DNA of 64,000 nt from Cyclobacteriaceae bacterium (GCA_012033595.1 JAAUQL010000004.1:1-64000); one strand, 5' to 3'; positions 7,360 through 15,804 are shown, counted from the first letter of the stretch. The notes: a model not told the origin generated them from the sequence alone. Numbers and translations: made by a program.

Positions 7360-7694
7360 ATGGGAGTAACGAAAACAGATCTTTTACCCACGCGCAAAAT
7401 GCCATCGCAGTGGCAGCAAAAGCATTTGCCCATCCTGCGCGTGTGGCCATTATACAATATTTGCTCAGAAGCAATGCCTGTATCAACGGTGATTTAGTTC
7501 AGGAATTAGGATTGGCTCAGGCGACCATCAGTCAGCATCTACGAGAGTTAAAAGACATTGGCATTATTCAGGGAACCATAGAGGGTTCTCGAATAAGCTA
7601 TTGTATCAATCCCGAACGCTGGGCAGAAATCAAGAATGAATTCAACAAAATCTTCAATCAGTTTGACCCTCCCAAATCCGGAGCATGTTGCTAA
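7360..7694 (+). CDS. arsR: ArsR-family metalloregulator, apparent frameshift near start
   Basis: Winged-helix repressor: ALAxxxHPAR-like AAKAFAHPARVAIIQYLL, recognition helix region LAQATISQHLRELKDIGII, then the wing GTIEGSRISYCINPE and a C-terminal CC pair (SGACC) that could help bind As(III)/Sb(III). The uninterrupted frame begins only at a GTG at 7410. The natural ATG (7360, MGVTKTDL) is one base out of frame. Adding one T to the TTTT run at 7382-7385 would join it into the family-typical N-terminus, so a base-calling deletion or a real frameshift is present. Exact operators lie on both sides of the gene. Confidence 0.8.
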
Positions 7695-7709
7695 AAAAAT
7701 TTGTTTAAT

Positions 7710-7728
7710 CATATCGTAATATTGCAAT
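7710..7728. promoter_or_regulatory. ArsR operator 2
   Basis: Second exact copy of CATATCGTAATATTGCAAT, 15 bp after the arsR stop and 97 bp before the lipoprotein arsenate-reductase-like gene. It places that gene and the following DsbD-like gene under ArsR control. Confidence 0.65.
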
Positions 7729-7825
7729 AATATAAGACGTTTGATCATAATAAATAATAAAAAAAACAACGATCGAGCATTTAATCCAAATCATATACCA
7801 GTTAAACAAAAGTCAAAAAAACAAA

Positions 7826-8596
7826 ATGAAAAGCTTTACTCTTATTTTAAGCCTGGCCACCATATTATTTTCTTGTAGCCAGAAGGCGGAAAAAGAAGAA
7901 TTTTCTTCCGATAATCAAACCTTCAATGAAAAGGATACACCTATGCCGGAAGCCACCCCCGATGCTACTGAAAAGGCATACTTTCCGAAAATTAATGCCT
8001 ACATCGCAACGTGTGTCAAAGACTATAACAGCATTGATGAAGAGCGTAAAATGCAATTGAAAAAATTGGCTTTATACATCAAATCCAAAGTGGATGCAGG
8101 AGAAGAGGCCAAAATCATATATATATGCACACACAACTCACGAAGAAGCCACATGTCCCAGTTGTGGGGTATGGTGGCTGCTGACTATTACGGCATCGAT
8201 GGTGTTTCTACTTATTCGGGCGGTACAGAGGCTACAGCTTTCAACGAACGTTCCGTAGCTTGTCTCAAACGTGCAGGTTTTCAAATCGTGCAAAAATCTG
8301 AAGGCGAAAACCCGGTTTATGAAGTAGTTTTTAGCGATCATAAACCAGTTGTAGAAGCATTTTCAAAAAAATATTCACACAAAACCAATCCTCATGAAAA
8401 CTTTGCAGCCGTAATGACTTGCTCTCATGCTGATAAAAACTGCCCGACCGTAGCAGGTGCTTCTCTACGCGTTGCTGTTCCTTACGAAGATCCTAAGGTG
8501 GCCGACAATACACCAGAAGAATCGGCAACTTATGATGAAAGATGTAAGCAGATAGCTACGGAAGAGTTTTATTTGTTTTCACAAGTAAAAGGGTAA
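7826..8596 (+). CDS. Lipoprotein low-molecular-weight phosphatase / arsenate-reductase-like protein
   Basis: A 256-aa protein. Residues 1-16 are a lipoprotein signal peptide ending in a lipobox (ATILFSC, Cys17). Residues ~95-245 form an LMW-PTPase/ArsC-like domain with the P-loop CTHNSRRSH (nucleophile C101, R107), a later YSGGTEATAF segment and a C-terminal MTCSHADKNCP. Cytosolic relatives of about 200 aa are annotated as protein-tyrosine phosphatase or thioredoxin-linked arsenate reductase. Here the catalytic domain is exported and membrane-anchored. It lies between ArsR operator 2 and a DsbD-like electron carrier 9 bp downstream, so a periplasmic redox reaction on arsenate, fed from the membrane, is plausible but inferred. 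A decayed duplicate lies at 9963-10345. Confidence 0.7.
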   Translation: MKSFTLILSLATILFSCSQKAEKEEFSSDNQTFNEKDTPMPEATPDATEKAYFPKINAYIATCVKDYNSIDEERKMQLKKLALYIKSKVDAGEEAKIIYICTHNSRRSHMSQLWGMVAADYYGIDGVSTYSGGTEATAFNERSVACLKRAGFQIVQKSEGENPVYEVVFSDHKPVVEAFSKKYSHKTNPHENFAAVMTCSHADKNCPTVAGASLRVAVPYEDPKVADNTPEESATYDERCKQIATEEFYLFSQVKG

Positions 8597-8605
8597 CCTA
8601 TACCA

Positions 8606-9952
8606 ATGAAGAAATCATATTTGATCCTGATGTCGATATTTCTAGGTGCCACCCCTGTATATGCAGCCACCTTCGCTTCGGAAATGAACGATTGGGTAGG
8701 ACAGCAACTTGCTGCTGAACACCGCTCGGCAATTTCATATTTCTTCTTTTTTATAGGAGGTATGGCAGCAAGCTTACTTCCATGCGTGTATCCATTGTAT
8801 CCTATTACCATCAATATTTTGAAGGCAAGAGGAAAGGGGCGTACAAAAACACTGCATCCATTGATCTATTTTGGTGGGATCATTTCCATGTACTTTGCTT
8901 TTGGCATTATTGCTGGTACTACAGGCGGAGCTTTCAATGAAGTGCTCCGGTATCCATTTACCAATTTGTTTATTGCAGTCCTATTGCTTTTACTCGGATT
9001 ATCATCAGCAGAATTACTAATGATGTCTATTTTTTCGGGCTCCTCAGGTAATAACAAACGAAAGGGAGCATTAGGCACCTTCCTGATGGGGCTAAGTGCC
9101 GGATTGCTTTCTTCTGCCTGTGTAGGCCCGGTGGTCGTCAGCATTCTCATCGGTATCGCATCCAACACATCAAATGTTAGTATTGTTTCCATTTTAGGGG
9201 CTTCACTGAAACTATTGGTATTTGGTATTGGAATAGGCACGCCTTTTTTGCTGATTGGAGTATTTAGTGCTAAACTGCCCAAAGCTGGCAAGTGGATGAC
9301 TTATGTACAGTATGCCTTCGCAGCCTTGATCCTCTATTTCTCCTATGGCTATCTGGAGAAAGCGTTGTTAGGCTATGGATTTGAGCAATCAGCCATATTT
9401 GCAGTTGCAGTTGGAGCATTCATATTGGTGTTAGCTGTCTATCAACTTCAAAATATGGAGTTGTTTCCACATCAAAAAATGCGTAATGCACTCTTTACGC
9501 TGTGTGCCGTGGTAGGTGTTTTAATTTTGTTCAGAGCGTTTGCTCCGCAGACCACCTCCGCTCAAACGAAATCGGCCTTTGAAACAGGGACTACGACAGA
9601 GCAAAAAGGCAACCTCACCTGGTACACCGACAAAGAAGCAGCTTACGACGCTGCAAAAAAAAGCGGAAAGCCCGTATTTCTTGATTTTCATGCTAATTGG
9701 TGCACAAACTGCAAAGCCTTTCAGCAGCTTACCCAGGAAGATGAGCAACTAAACGAAGCATTGCAAAATGCAGTCTTATATAAAGTTTACGATACTTCCG
9801 AAGAATATGAAAAATACAAAAAGGATTCCCGCTTTCCCGAACTTAATGTAGGGCTACCATTTTTTGTGATTACCGACGAAGATGGCAATATGCTGTACAA
9901 AACCAATGATTATCAAAAAAACGAGGAAATGGCCATGTTCCTCATAGAATGA
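8606..9952 (+). CDS. DsbD/CcdA-like thiol:disulfide interchange protein
   Basis: A 448-aa membrane reductase. A signal peptide (residues 1-20) is followed by a short periplasmic stretch, about eight membrane segments (~43-300) with the paired cysteines of the DsbD beta domain (LLPCVYP, C60; SSACVGP, ~C172), and a C-terminal thioredoxin domain with WCTNC (~C366/C369). The N-terminal alpha domain of enterobacterial DsbD is missing, as is common in Bacteroidetes. It moves electrons from cytosolic thioredoxin to periplasmic partners. The adjacent lipoprotein ArsC-like enzyme, 9 bp upstream and probably in the same operon, is the obvious candidate partner. Confidence 0.85.
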   Translation: MKKSYLILMSIFLGATPVYAATFASEMNDWVGQQLAAEHRSAISYFFFFIGGMAASLLPCVYPLYPITINILKARGKGRTKTLHPLIYFGGIISMYFAFGIIAGTTGGAFNEVLRYPFTNLFIAVLLLLLGLSSAELLMMSIFSGSSGNNKRKGALGTFLMGLSAGLLSSACVGPVVVSILIGIASNTSNVSIVSILGASLKLLVFGIGIGTPFLLIGVFSAKLPKAGKWMTYVQYAFAALILYFSYGYLEKALLGYGFEQSAIFAVAVGAFILVLAVYQLQNMELFPHQKMRNALFTLCAVVGVLILFRAFAPQTTSAQTKSAFETGTTTEQKGNLTWYTDKEAAYDAAKKSGKPVFLDFHANWCTNCKAFQQLTQEDEQLNEALQNAVLYKVYDTSEEYEKYKKDSRFPELNVGLPFFVITDEDGNMLYKTNDYQKNEEMAMFLIE

Positions 9953-9962
9953 TCGAAATAGA

Positions 9963-10345
9963 ATGCAGACACATCAACTTGAAAAATGCATCGACGACGT
10001 TAAATTGGAATTTGGCCAAATCTCGCCAGAACGAAAAGCTATTATCGTGCAACTCATATCTTTTGTACGAATGAATTTACAGTCAAAGGGTCATGCCTAA
10101 CTAATTCTCATTTGCACCAATAATTCCAGGAGAAGTCTCTTTGCTCAGGTTTGAGCACAAGCTTCCGCCTTTCATTTTGGTGCAAGAAATATTTATGCAT
10201 ATTCAGGGGGTACAGAGGCCACTGCTATGTACCCTATGCCTATGCACACATTGAAAAAAGCAGGGCTGGAAGTCAAGTCGCTATCGCAAGGAAAAATCCG
10301 GTTTATAGCATCAAATATCATCCGGAGGAACTTGCACAGCAGAAT
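9963..10345 (+). pseudogene. Decayed second ArsC-like phosphatase
   Basis: Begins MQTHQLEKCIDDV and reads ISPERKAIIVQL, then an in-frame TAA at 10098-10100. The same frame continues with LILICTNNSRRSLFAQV (the catalytic loop, Cys codon 10113-10115), then TGA at 10152-10154, and later YSGGTEATA and HTLKKAGLEVKS. After about 10300 the frame changes to NPVYSIKYHPEEL. Each block aligns with the intact protein at 7826-8596 (IDEERK, CTHNSRRSH, YSGGTEATA, NPVYEVVF). It has no signal peptide, so it was probably the cytosolic form. Two stops plus a frameshift indicate real decay, unlike the single-indel genes elsewhere. Confidence 0.75.
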
Positions 10346-10362
10346 TGTTTAAATCGCAATAA

Positions 10363-10998
10363 TTATTTGGTCTTTTTTGATTTACCATTTTCGTAATGTT
10401 TTCTCTCAGAAATATTGATTGTTTTCTGTCTTAAAATTTTTGCATCATGTGCCATATATCCAATCGGAATTAGTGTTGCAATTTCAAGTTCATCAGGAAT
10501 TCCTAAATTTTTCTTAATGGTTTCAATATTTATCGGAATGAATGTTACGCCATAAATATTATGCTCTGCAAGGCTCAATAAAAAATTTTCTATACAAGTC
10601 CATATGGAAGCTAGACAATTTAAGTCGTTTAATTTTTTTGCTTCTGCAACTCTAGTTTTCGGCCTAAATATAACAACAATAATGGTTGGTGATTCAAGAA
10701 TCATTTTTTTCTGTTTAGGGATTGCATCAAGATACATTTCCTTCATAGTTTTGTCCTTATTCTCAAACTGTTGCTCAAGTTCTTTAAGATTAATCGATTT
10801 ATTGAGATTCTCCGATTCAATCAGCATTAATTTCGATTCAAGTTGATTTAATATTACAAAATCCCATTCCCTAAGATGGTTATATGTTGGTGCTTTAAAG
10901 CCGTTGACAATCGCATAATCAATAATATCCATAGAAATCTCTTTATTCTGAAAATCTCGGATAGTCCTTCTTTTTTTTAAAACGTCTTTTAATTCCAT
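10363..10998 (-). CDS. Nitroreductase-family protein
   Basis: A 211-aa FMN-dependent oxidoreductase of the nitroreductase fold. The N-terminus KKRRTIRDFQNKEIS carries the basic RR(S/T)xRxF segment that binds FMN phosphate. NGFKAPTYNHLREWDF is the usual 'AP(S/T)xxN' flavin loop, and ENFLLSLAEHNIYGVTFIP fits the dimer-interface helix. Such enzymes reduce nitroaromatics or quinones with NAD(P)H; the substrate cannot be told. It is transcribed towards the arsC pseudogene, alone on its strand, with a 468-bp upstream gap. Confidence 0.8.
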   Translation of the reverse strand: MELKDVLKKRRTIRDFQNKEISMDIIDYAIVNGFKAPTYNHLREWDFVILNQLESKLMLIESENLNKSINLKELEQQFENKDKTMKEMYLDAIPKQKKMILESPTIIVVIFRPKTRVAEAKKLNDLNCLASIWTCIENFLLSLAEHNIYGVTFIPINIETIKKNLGIPDELEIATLIPIGYMAHDAKILRQKTINISERKHYENGKSKKTK

Positions 10999-11466
10999 GT
11001 TTTATATTTGGTTTTATGGTTATTTTATGTGAATCAATTCATAATACTCTCTCCGAGTTATCACCTAAAAAATTCTAAATTTGATTAGTAACGGCATAAA
11101 CAAAATCATTAAAAAATTTGCCATAATTTCATTAAAATAGATGAGTATTTATATGCAAATTGCAGAAACTCATTAAAAGCCATCTAGGTATCTCCGTTCC
11201 ATTATTCCGTTGTATTCTGCATAATAACCGAGTAAAACATACGCTTTTCATTTCATGAAATTACAGAAGATAAGGTTAGCTGCCACCCAAGTGAATCAAT
11301 ATATCATATGTAATTATGGATACACGTAGGCAGCCTTTTACCCATCCTTAAACTACAGTCAATTATTTTTCTTCTGAAAGCAATTTTCAAACTTCGGAAG
11401 TTGTTAAAGAGTAAAAAAAAACTAAAATAAAGAGCTTAAAATTAATTCCTCTTATTATAAAGAAAT
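10999..11466. other. Intergenic region without recognised gene
   Basis: AT-rich 468 bp between two minus-strand genes. It presumably holds the nitroreductase promoter. No ORF, RNA gene or repeat was recognised. Confidence 0.5.
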
Positions 11467-12630
11467 TTATGATTTTTTATTCTGCCTAAGTTCTTTATTA
11501 AATTTCCTTAAAGTATTTAAAATATAGAATATGGGTTGTACCTGATAATCGACTTTATGAAAACTTCCAATTATATAAATATCCATGCTTGGGTTGTAGT
11601 ACATAAAAGCACCAATTGAACCTGAATTGCCCCAAATATGGTATTTTTGAGGCATAAACATAAACCGGAAATTCATAAGCCCATACCCATAGTAAATACT
11701 TGGCCCCATTTTTACATAGTTTTGCATTTTTCCAAATGTTTGTTTGCTAATCATTAAATTTTCAACAATTGCTTTATGAAATTTCAGCATATCTTCTGTA
11801 GTGGAAACAATGCCACCCCCGGCGCAACTCATACTAATGCTTTTTGCTTTCGATAGGTTAACACCCTTATAATACAAATCTACTATTGGGTAATTGCTCT
11901 TAACTTTAGGTTCGGAATAAAAAATTTGATATGTATGTTGCATTTCCAAAGGTTCAAAAATGTACTCGTGCAAACATTGTGAAAGCTTTTTACCAGTGAC
12001 TTTCTCTATTATCAAGCCTAAAAGTTCATAGTTTGTGTCACTGTAGTGAAAACCATTATCTGGTTTAAACTTAGGTTTTAATTGATGTTTTGTCCAATTG
12101 ATCGTTTCACTTGGTGTCCAAAAGCGCTCTGGGTCTGAAAGCATTTGGTCATGCAGGCAAACGCCCTTGCTATTCTTATCTAAATAATGGTCAGACAATC
12201 CCGATGTGTGATTTAACAAATGACGGATTCTTATATCTTTAGAATAGTCTATGCCTTTGTAAATATGAAGCCCGGCCAACACTGTATCATCCAGGAATTT
12301 TGAAATCTTATCTTCAAAATCTATATACTCTTTTTCATACAATATACTCACCAATGCCGAAGTAACTGTTTTGCCAATACTAGCGAAGTGAAAAGGCTGG
12401 TCGGGGCTTATGATTTCTGCTATATATGGATTTGCAGCTGTTTTCCAGTGCAAACCTAGCGATGGCGAATGAATTAACAATAAACTAGTATTGTTCGATT
12501 TTTTGCTACAAACACGTTTTTCAAAATGTGTGATGATTCTATTCTTAAATTCATCGCTGATGGTTTGAGATTTAACAGGAATAATCATAATTATGGAAAT
12601 AATGACTGTTAAGATTGATTTTGCTTTCAT
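11467..12630 (-). CDS. Beta-lactamase-fold serine hydrolase, secreted
   Basis: A 387-aa protein with a signal peptide (residues 1-21) and class C beta-lactamase/PBP4*/esterase features. The SxxK motif FASIGKTVTS (S84, K87) supplies nucleophile and base, NHTSGL and HYSDTNYELLG occupy the YxN region, and WGNSGSIGAF the third conserved box (HxG equivalent). Such proteins are peptidases or esterases acting on D-amino-acid or acyl substrates outside the cytoplasm; true antibiotic hydrolysis is not implied. It lies downstream of the LuxR-type regulator gene on the same strand. A 12-bp perfect inverted repeat sits 52-98 bp before its start. Confidence 0.8.
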   Translation of the reverse strand: MKAKSILTVIISIIMIIPVKSQTISDEFKNRIITHFEKRVCSKKSNNTSLLLIHSPSLGLHWKTAANPYIAEIISPDQPFHFASIGKTVTSALVSILYEKEYIDFEDKISKFLDDTVLAGLHIYKGIDYSKDIRIRHLLNHTSGLSDHYLDKNSKGVCLHDQMLSDPERFWTPSETINWTKHQLKPKFKPDNGFHYSDTNYELLGLIIEKVTGKKLSQCLHEYIFEPLEMQHTYQIFYSEPKVKSNYPIVDLYYKGVNLSKAKSISMSCAGGGIVSTTEDMLKFHKAIVENLMISKQTFGKMQNYVKMGPSIYYGYGLMNFRFMFMPQKYHIWGNSGSIGAFMYYNPSMDIYIIGSFHKVDYQVQPIFYILNTLRKFNKELRQNKKS

Positions 12631-12681
12631 TGTCCTTTTTCGACAAACTTAATCAGCAAATTTTGGCTGTGTAATAAGGCA

Positions 12682-12728
12682 TTAGTATGATTTTATTATA
12701 TCGGGGAGAAATCATACTAAAGTATGAT
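12682..12728. promoter_or_regulatory. Inverted repeat in serine-hydrolase promoter (candidate operator)
   Basis: TTAGTATGATTT (12682-12693) and AAATCATACTAA (12709-12720) form a perfect 12-bp dyad with a 15-nt spacer. A third half-site AGTATGAT follows at 12721-12728. No T-run follows on the minus strand, so an operator fits better than a terminator. The adjacent LuxR-type protein is a natural candidate ligand. Confidence 0.5.
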
Positions 12729-12755
12729 ACAGGTTAAATCATTGATATACAATAA

Positions 12756-13616
12756 CTAAGGATTATTTTTTATTAGGTTCGATAATTCTAGCCTGTTCCT
12801 AACCTTTACCTTAGCATAAATATTTGAAACATGTGTTTTAACTGTTGGCAGTGAAATGAAAAGTTCTAATGCAATTTCCTTATAAGCCTTTCCTGTAATT
12901 AAAAGTGTTAGAACTTCTTGTTCCCTTGGGGTAATTCCAAATTCTCCCATTTTATTTTCGTCGTATGGAAGGGGCTTTTCGGTTTGGACAAGTTTTTTAA
13001 TATCATTTGGTATTTTACTTATAGATAAAAAAATGCATATAGTTGCCAATATGATTCCCCCGTTTTGGTGCAATGGTTTTAATAATAATCCCTCATAATT
13101 GAGAACAAATAATAAAAAAGAGAGCGACATTATTGTCAAAACAACAATTGCAGATATTCGTTCCGTTTTCTCTCTGATCTTTATAAGGTCTCCCGGTTTT
13201 GTGAGTAACAAAAAGACCATAGAATATAAAACCGAGAAAAATAGATGGCCTGAAACCAAAAGCGTTGTATAAACAAATTTATTCCTCACATATCCATTTA
13301 AAACAATTGTAATTAGAATAATACCGATGATGATGACAACAATGTTCCTTGTTTTACGAAATGCGTCTAACCTTTCCTTATGAATATTGATAGGTATGGA
13401 AATAGCAAATACAGCGGTAAGAATATTTATAGCTAATTTCCCAACATCAAAACTTAATGAGTGGTCAGTTTGTATCAAATATTGCAATGTTGTGGCAATT
13501 ATCAAAAGCAAGAAAGCAATAGTAAAAAAGATTGTTTCCTTATATTCCAAATCTTTTATATAGCAAATAATCTGAACTATTAACGTGGCAATCCCTAATG
13601 AATAGGCTAGTATCAA
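12756..13616 (-). CDS. Membrane-bound LuxR-family regulator
   Basis: A 286-aa protein with about six or seven membrane segments (residues ~1-195, e.g. LIVQIICYIKDL, TLLVSGHLFFSVLYSMVFLL) joined to a C-terminal GerE/LuxR HTH (~220-286): GITPREQEVLTLLITGKAYK, EIALELFISLPTVKTHVSNI, then YAKVKVRNRLEL. Fusions of a membrane sensor to a LuxR domain are common in Bacteroidetes and are thought to sense envelope or membrane ligands. It precedes the serine hydrolase gene on the same strand with a 125-bp gap that holds a perfect dyad, so regulation of the hydrolase is a reasonable inference. Confidence 0.8.
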   Translation of the reverse strand: MILAYSLGIATLIVQIICYIKDLEYKETIFFTIAFLLLIIATTLQYLIQTDHSLSFDVGKLAINILTAVFAISIPINIHKERLDAFRKTRNIVVIIIGIILITIVLNGYVRNKFVYTTLLVSGHLFFSVLYSMVFLLLTKPGDLIKIREKTERISAIVVLTIMSLSFLLFVLNYEGLLLKPLHQNGGIILATICIFLSISKIPNDIKKLVQTEKPLPYDENKMGEFGITPREQEVLTLLITGKAYKEIALELFISLPTVKTHVSNIYAKVKVRNRLELSNLIKNNP

Positions 13617-14111
13617 AAAATGATTTTTACGATTTCCATTGTATTTCTTTAATTTTTGGTTTTGGCATGATTTAGCAAGGATATTACTTGTTATTAATTG
13701 GCGGGTTATATTCTGGAAATATATTTAAAAATATATCTCGCGCACTATATTGATACGATTATCAATCAACGTTTATTATTAGTTTTCGGTTTGATTTAAA
13801 AACTCCAATTATTTCTAAAAATCTGGTACTCAAAAGTTTCATTTCTAAGTATCGACCGATAGAAATTAAAAAAGCTATCTAAAGCACCCCAGAAAAACAG
13901 ACCAAAAAATATGGTGAAGAATATAAATCAAACAAGAATCAGTGTAATGAAAGCGACTATACCAATCGGCTTACAAATTGGATTAATTATCAAAATAGAT
14001 TAGTCTTCATGTTTTCTTTTTTTCTAAGTTCATTTTAATCTTATGCTACCCAACGATTGTTTAAACCAAAGTTCTTAAAAAATTTTAAACAGATCAATTG
14101 GTCAATTGGTA

Positions 14112-14290
14112 TTAAGCCATTGTGGTGTTTTTTGATTTTAGAGATTCAAGGTGTTGTCTTGTGTCAAAGTCATGGTATAATCCACCGTCAATGCCTTCAT
14201 CGATTGCGCTATTCGGAGCCACTTTATTGTTTTTTTCTTCATCTGCAAAACCCTAAATCTTGCGCGAATTACTTCCTTATTAAATCTTCT
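14112..14290 (-). pseudogene. Decayed ParD-type antitoxin (ParDE remnant)
   Basis: On the minus strand the fragment RRFNKEVIRARFRVLQ matches the SEVIRAGLRLLE helix of ParD/CopG antitoxins. One base later in frame it continues DEEKNNKVA and SAIDEGIDGG, LYHDFDTRQHLESLKSKN, the typical acidic toxin-neutralising tail. The ATG of a ParE-like toxin should follow directly. ATGGCT there is followed by TAATACCAATTGACCAATTG (MA*YQLTN*), resembling the start MAKYQLTN with nonsense codons. A frameshift and stops mean that neither gene is functional. No other gene was found in the 13617-14351 gap. Confidence 0.5.
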
Positions 14291-14351
14291 TTAGGTAATT
14301 CGGCTTTGTATTAATTGGTCTAAATGATTTCCGAGCATTGATGATGTGTTT

Positions 14352-14630
14352 TCATCCCAGTTTTGCGCTTGTAAATGGTGGGTGGTTTGGCGGATCTATT
14401 TTTCTTGAGGGTACATCTAAAAGTACCTCAGCGTGTATGCCAAAATCTCTCAATAATGCCATCATCGGGTTTATTTCTATGGCATTCGATTGACTTTCCA
14501 CCCGAAGGATCTTGTCGCAATCTTCCAGATCAAAATTGGCTCTCAATCCGGCAAATGTGTTTTGGATCAGGTTAACGAGCATGTGGGCCTGCTCCTGATC
14601 TTCGATGTTGGTTTTGAAAATTTCTATCAT
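14352..14630 (-). CDS. Small protein of unknown function (92 aa)
   Basis: The start overlaps the stop of the upstream VOC gene by 4 bases, so it is translationally coupled to it. The alternating pattern [19 protein letters not shown], then [15 protein letters not shown] and [14 protein letters not shown] suggests a small ferredoxin-like beta-alpha-beta fold of HMA type, but without a CxxC metal motif. The proline-rich C-terminal tail ([10 protein letters not shown]) is atypical. Function unknown. Confidence 0.6.
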   Translation of the reverse strand: MIEIFKTNIEDQEQAHMLVNLIQNTFAGLRANFDLEDCDKILRVESQSNAIEINPMMALLRDFGIHAEVLLDVPSRKIDPPNHPPFTSAKLG

Positions 14631-15007
14631 GGTGTTGCTTCAAGCAGCGACAAAATATTGCCAGCCGGGTCTTTGAACCAGGCGATTTTGGGCCCAAAGC
14701 CGTTCTGTGAAATCCCTTTTCTATCCGTATCGTGCTCGGCATAGTGTTCAAATTCCACCCCATTTGCCGCTAAGGTATCGACCGCCATTTCGATATCCGC
14801 GACCGGAAAATTAAGTATCGTGAATGTGGCCGGAACATGATTAGTTTTTGGATATAAGATCACGGCGTTGTTGCCATTGGTATAAAGCTCCAAAAATCCC
14901 ATGGAGTTACTTTTCACTTCCAGGCCGAGGATGCCGCTATAGAATGTCTGGGCTTTGAGCAGATCGTCAACGGAAAAACCGCTGGATGCTTTCGAAAGAT
15001 GCAGCAT
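14627..15007 (-). CDS. VOC-family (glyoxalase-like) protein
   Basis: A 126-aa vicinal-oxygen-chelate protein with two beta-alpha-beta-beta-beta halves: [20 protein letters not shown] at the start and [13 protein letters not shown] at the end, the latter a hallmark of glyoxalase/bleomycin-resistance/dioxygenase folds. The final Glu is a likely metal ligand. The substrate cannot be predicted. It is followed by the coupled 14352-14630 gene and separated from the next VOC gene by a strong terminator. Confidence 0.8.
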   Translation of the reverse strand: MLHLSKASSGFSVDDLLKAQTFYSGILGLEVKSNSMGFLELYTNGNNAVILYPKTNHVPATFTILNFPVADIEMAVDTLAANGVEFEHYAEHDTDRKGISQNGFGPKIAWFKDPAGNILSLLEATP

Positions 15008-15067
15008 ATTTTTTTGTTGTTTTCAATACTATTTCATCGTTTATGCCTAGGTGACTCAATGATTAAA

Positions 15068-15101
15068 ACCTTAATCACCCCTCTGAAAGGGTGATTAAGG
15101 T
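15068..15101 (-). terminator. Rho-independent terminator after PhnB-like gene
   Basis: A 13-bp perfect stem, ACCTTAATCACCC (15068-15080) / GGGTGATTAAGGT (15089-15101), with an 8-nt loop. On the minus strand it is followed by TTTT. It lies 27 bp after the stop of the 15128-15553 gene. Confidence 0.8.
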
Positions 15102-15127
15102 ATGATGAAGGCAATTGATTGACCTTT

Positions 15128-15553
15128 TTATGATTGCCTCGGATCGTAGTCTATCATCCAGAGGATTCCGTATTTGTCTTTGAAACTTCCGTAGTAATCG
15201 CCCCAAAACTGGTCTTCGAGCGGCATCTCTATTTCTCCGTCTTTGGACAGTCCTTCGAACAGGTGGTCAGCTTCTTCTCTGCTCTCCGGGGTGAGCATAA
15301 TGTACGTTTGGTTACCGTGTTGCATGGCGTGACCCATAGATGGCATAATGTCCGAAGCCATCAGAATGGTGCCTTTGCCAATGGGCATCGAAATGTGCAT
15401 CACCCGGTTTTGTTCTGCCGGCGAAAGTTTGTCCCCATCTGGAGCGTCTTTCATTTTCATAATAGAGGTAATTTCGCCTCCAAATACAGATTTGTAAAAA
15501 TTGAATGCTTCTTCGGCCTGGCCGTCAAAGTTGAGGTAAGGATGTACTTGCAT
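15128..15553 (-). CDS. PhnB/3-demethylubiquinone-methyltransferase-like VOC protein
   Basis: A 141-aa VOC protein of the PhnB/YjdN subgroup: YLNFDGQAEEAFNFYKSVFG with the EAFNFY motif at the start, ILMASDIMPS in the centre, and FWGDYYGSFKDKYGILWMID at the end. These proteins are annotated after a methyltransferase, but most have unknown roles. It is a single gene with its own terminator. Confidence 0.8.
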   Translation of the reverse strand: MQVHPYLNFDGQAEEAFNFYKSVFGGEITSIMKMKDAPDGDKLSPAEQNRVMHISMPIGKGTILMASDIMPSMGHAMQHGNQTYIMLTPESREEADHLFEGLSKDGEIEMPLEDQFWGDYYGSFKDKYGILWMIDYDPRQS

Positions 15554-15609
15554 GGTTAAATTGGTTTATTGAGCGTTTTGTTTCGAAAATTAAAGTTGGA
15601 ATTTGCTAT

Positions 15610-15804
15610 TCACCATAGCTGAATAATAGGAAAATCTGCCAGTTGACAAGCATATTCATGCTGTTGGAGCGCGTCAAAGCCTGTTGATTGTAATTTGCTT
15701 TTGAATTGCCGGATTCCGTTGACGGAAGTTTTGGCCAGATTGGTTTGCTCTTGGTACATGGTATCTGTGTGGTCAGGAATATGTCTGTTAACGAACAGGT
15801 TCAT
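15610..15804 (-). CDS. Possible small protein (64 aa)
   Basis: Polar ORF upstream of the PhnB-like gene on the same strand, rich in Q, H and T. No family, signal or motif was recognised. It could be a fragment or a chance ORF; it is listed only because it is isolated and not a shadow of another gene. Confidence 0.25.
   Translation of the reverse strand: MNLFVNRHIPDHTDTMYQEQTNLAKTSVNGIRQFKSKLQSTGFDALQQHEYACQLADFPIIQLW

Noticed and set aside
14057-14314. 85-aa plus-strand ORF
   Set aside because: Lies opposite the ParD-like remnant, which explains the region better; composition is not protein-like.
15134-15559. 141-aa plus-strand ORF opposite the PhnB-like gene
   Set aside because: Exact shadow of the PhnB-like gene, which has clear VOC motifs on the minus strand.
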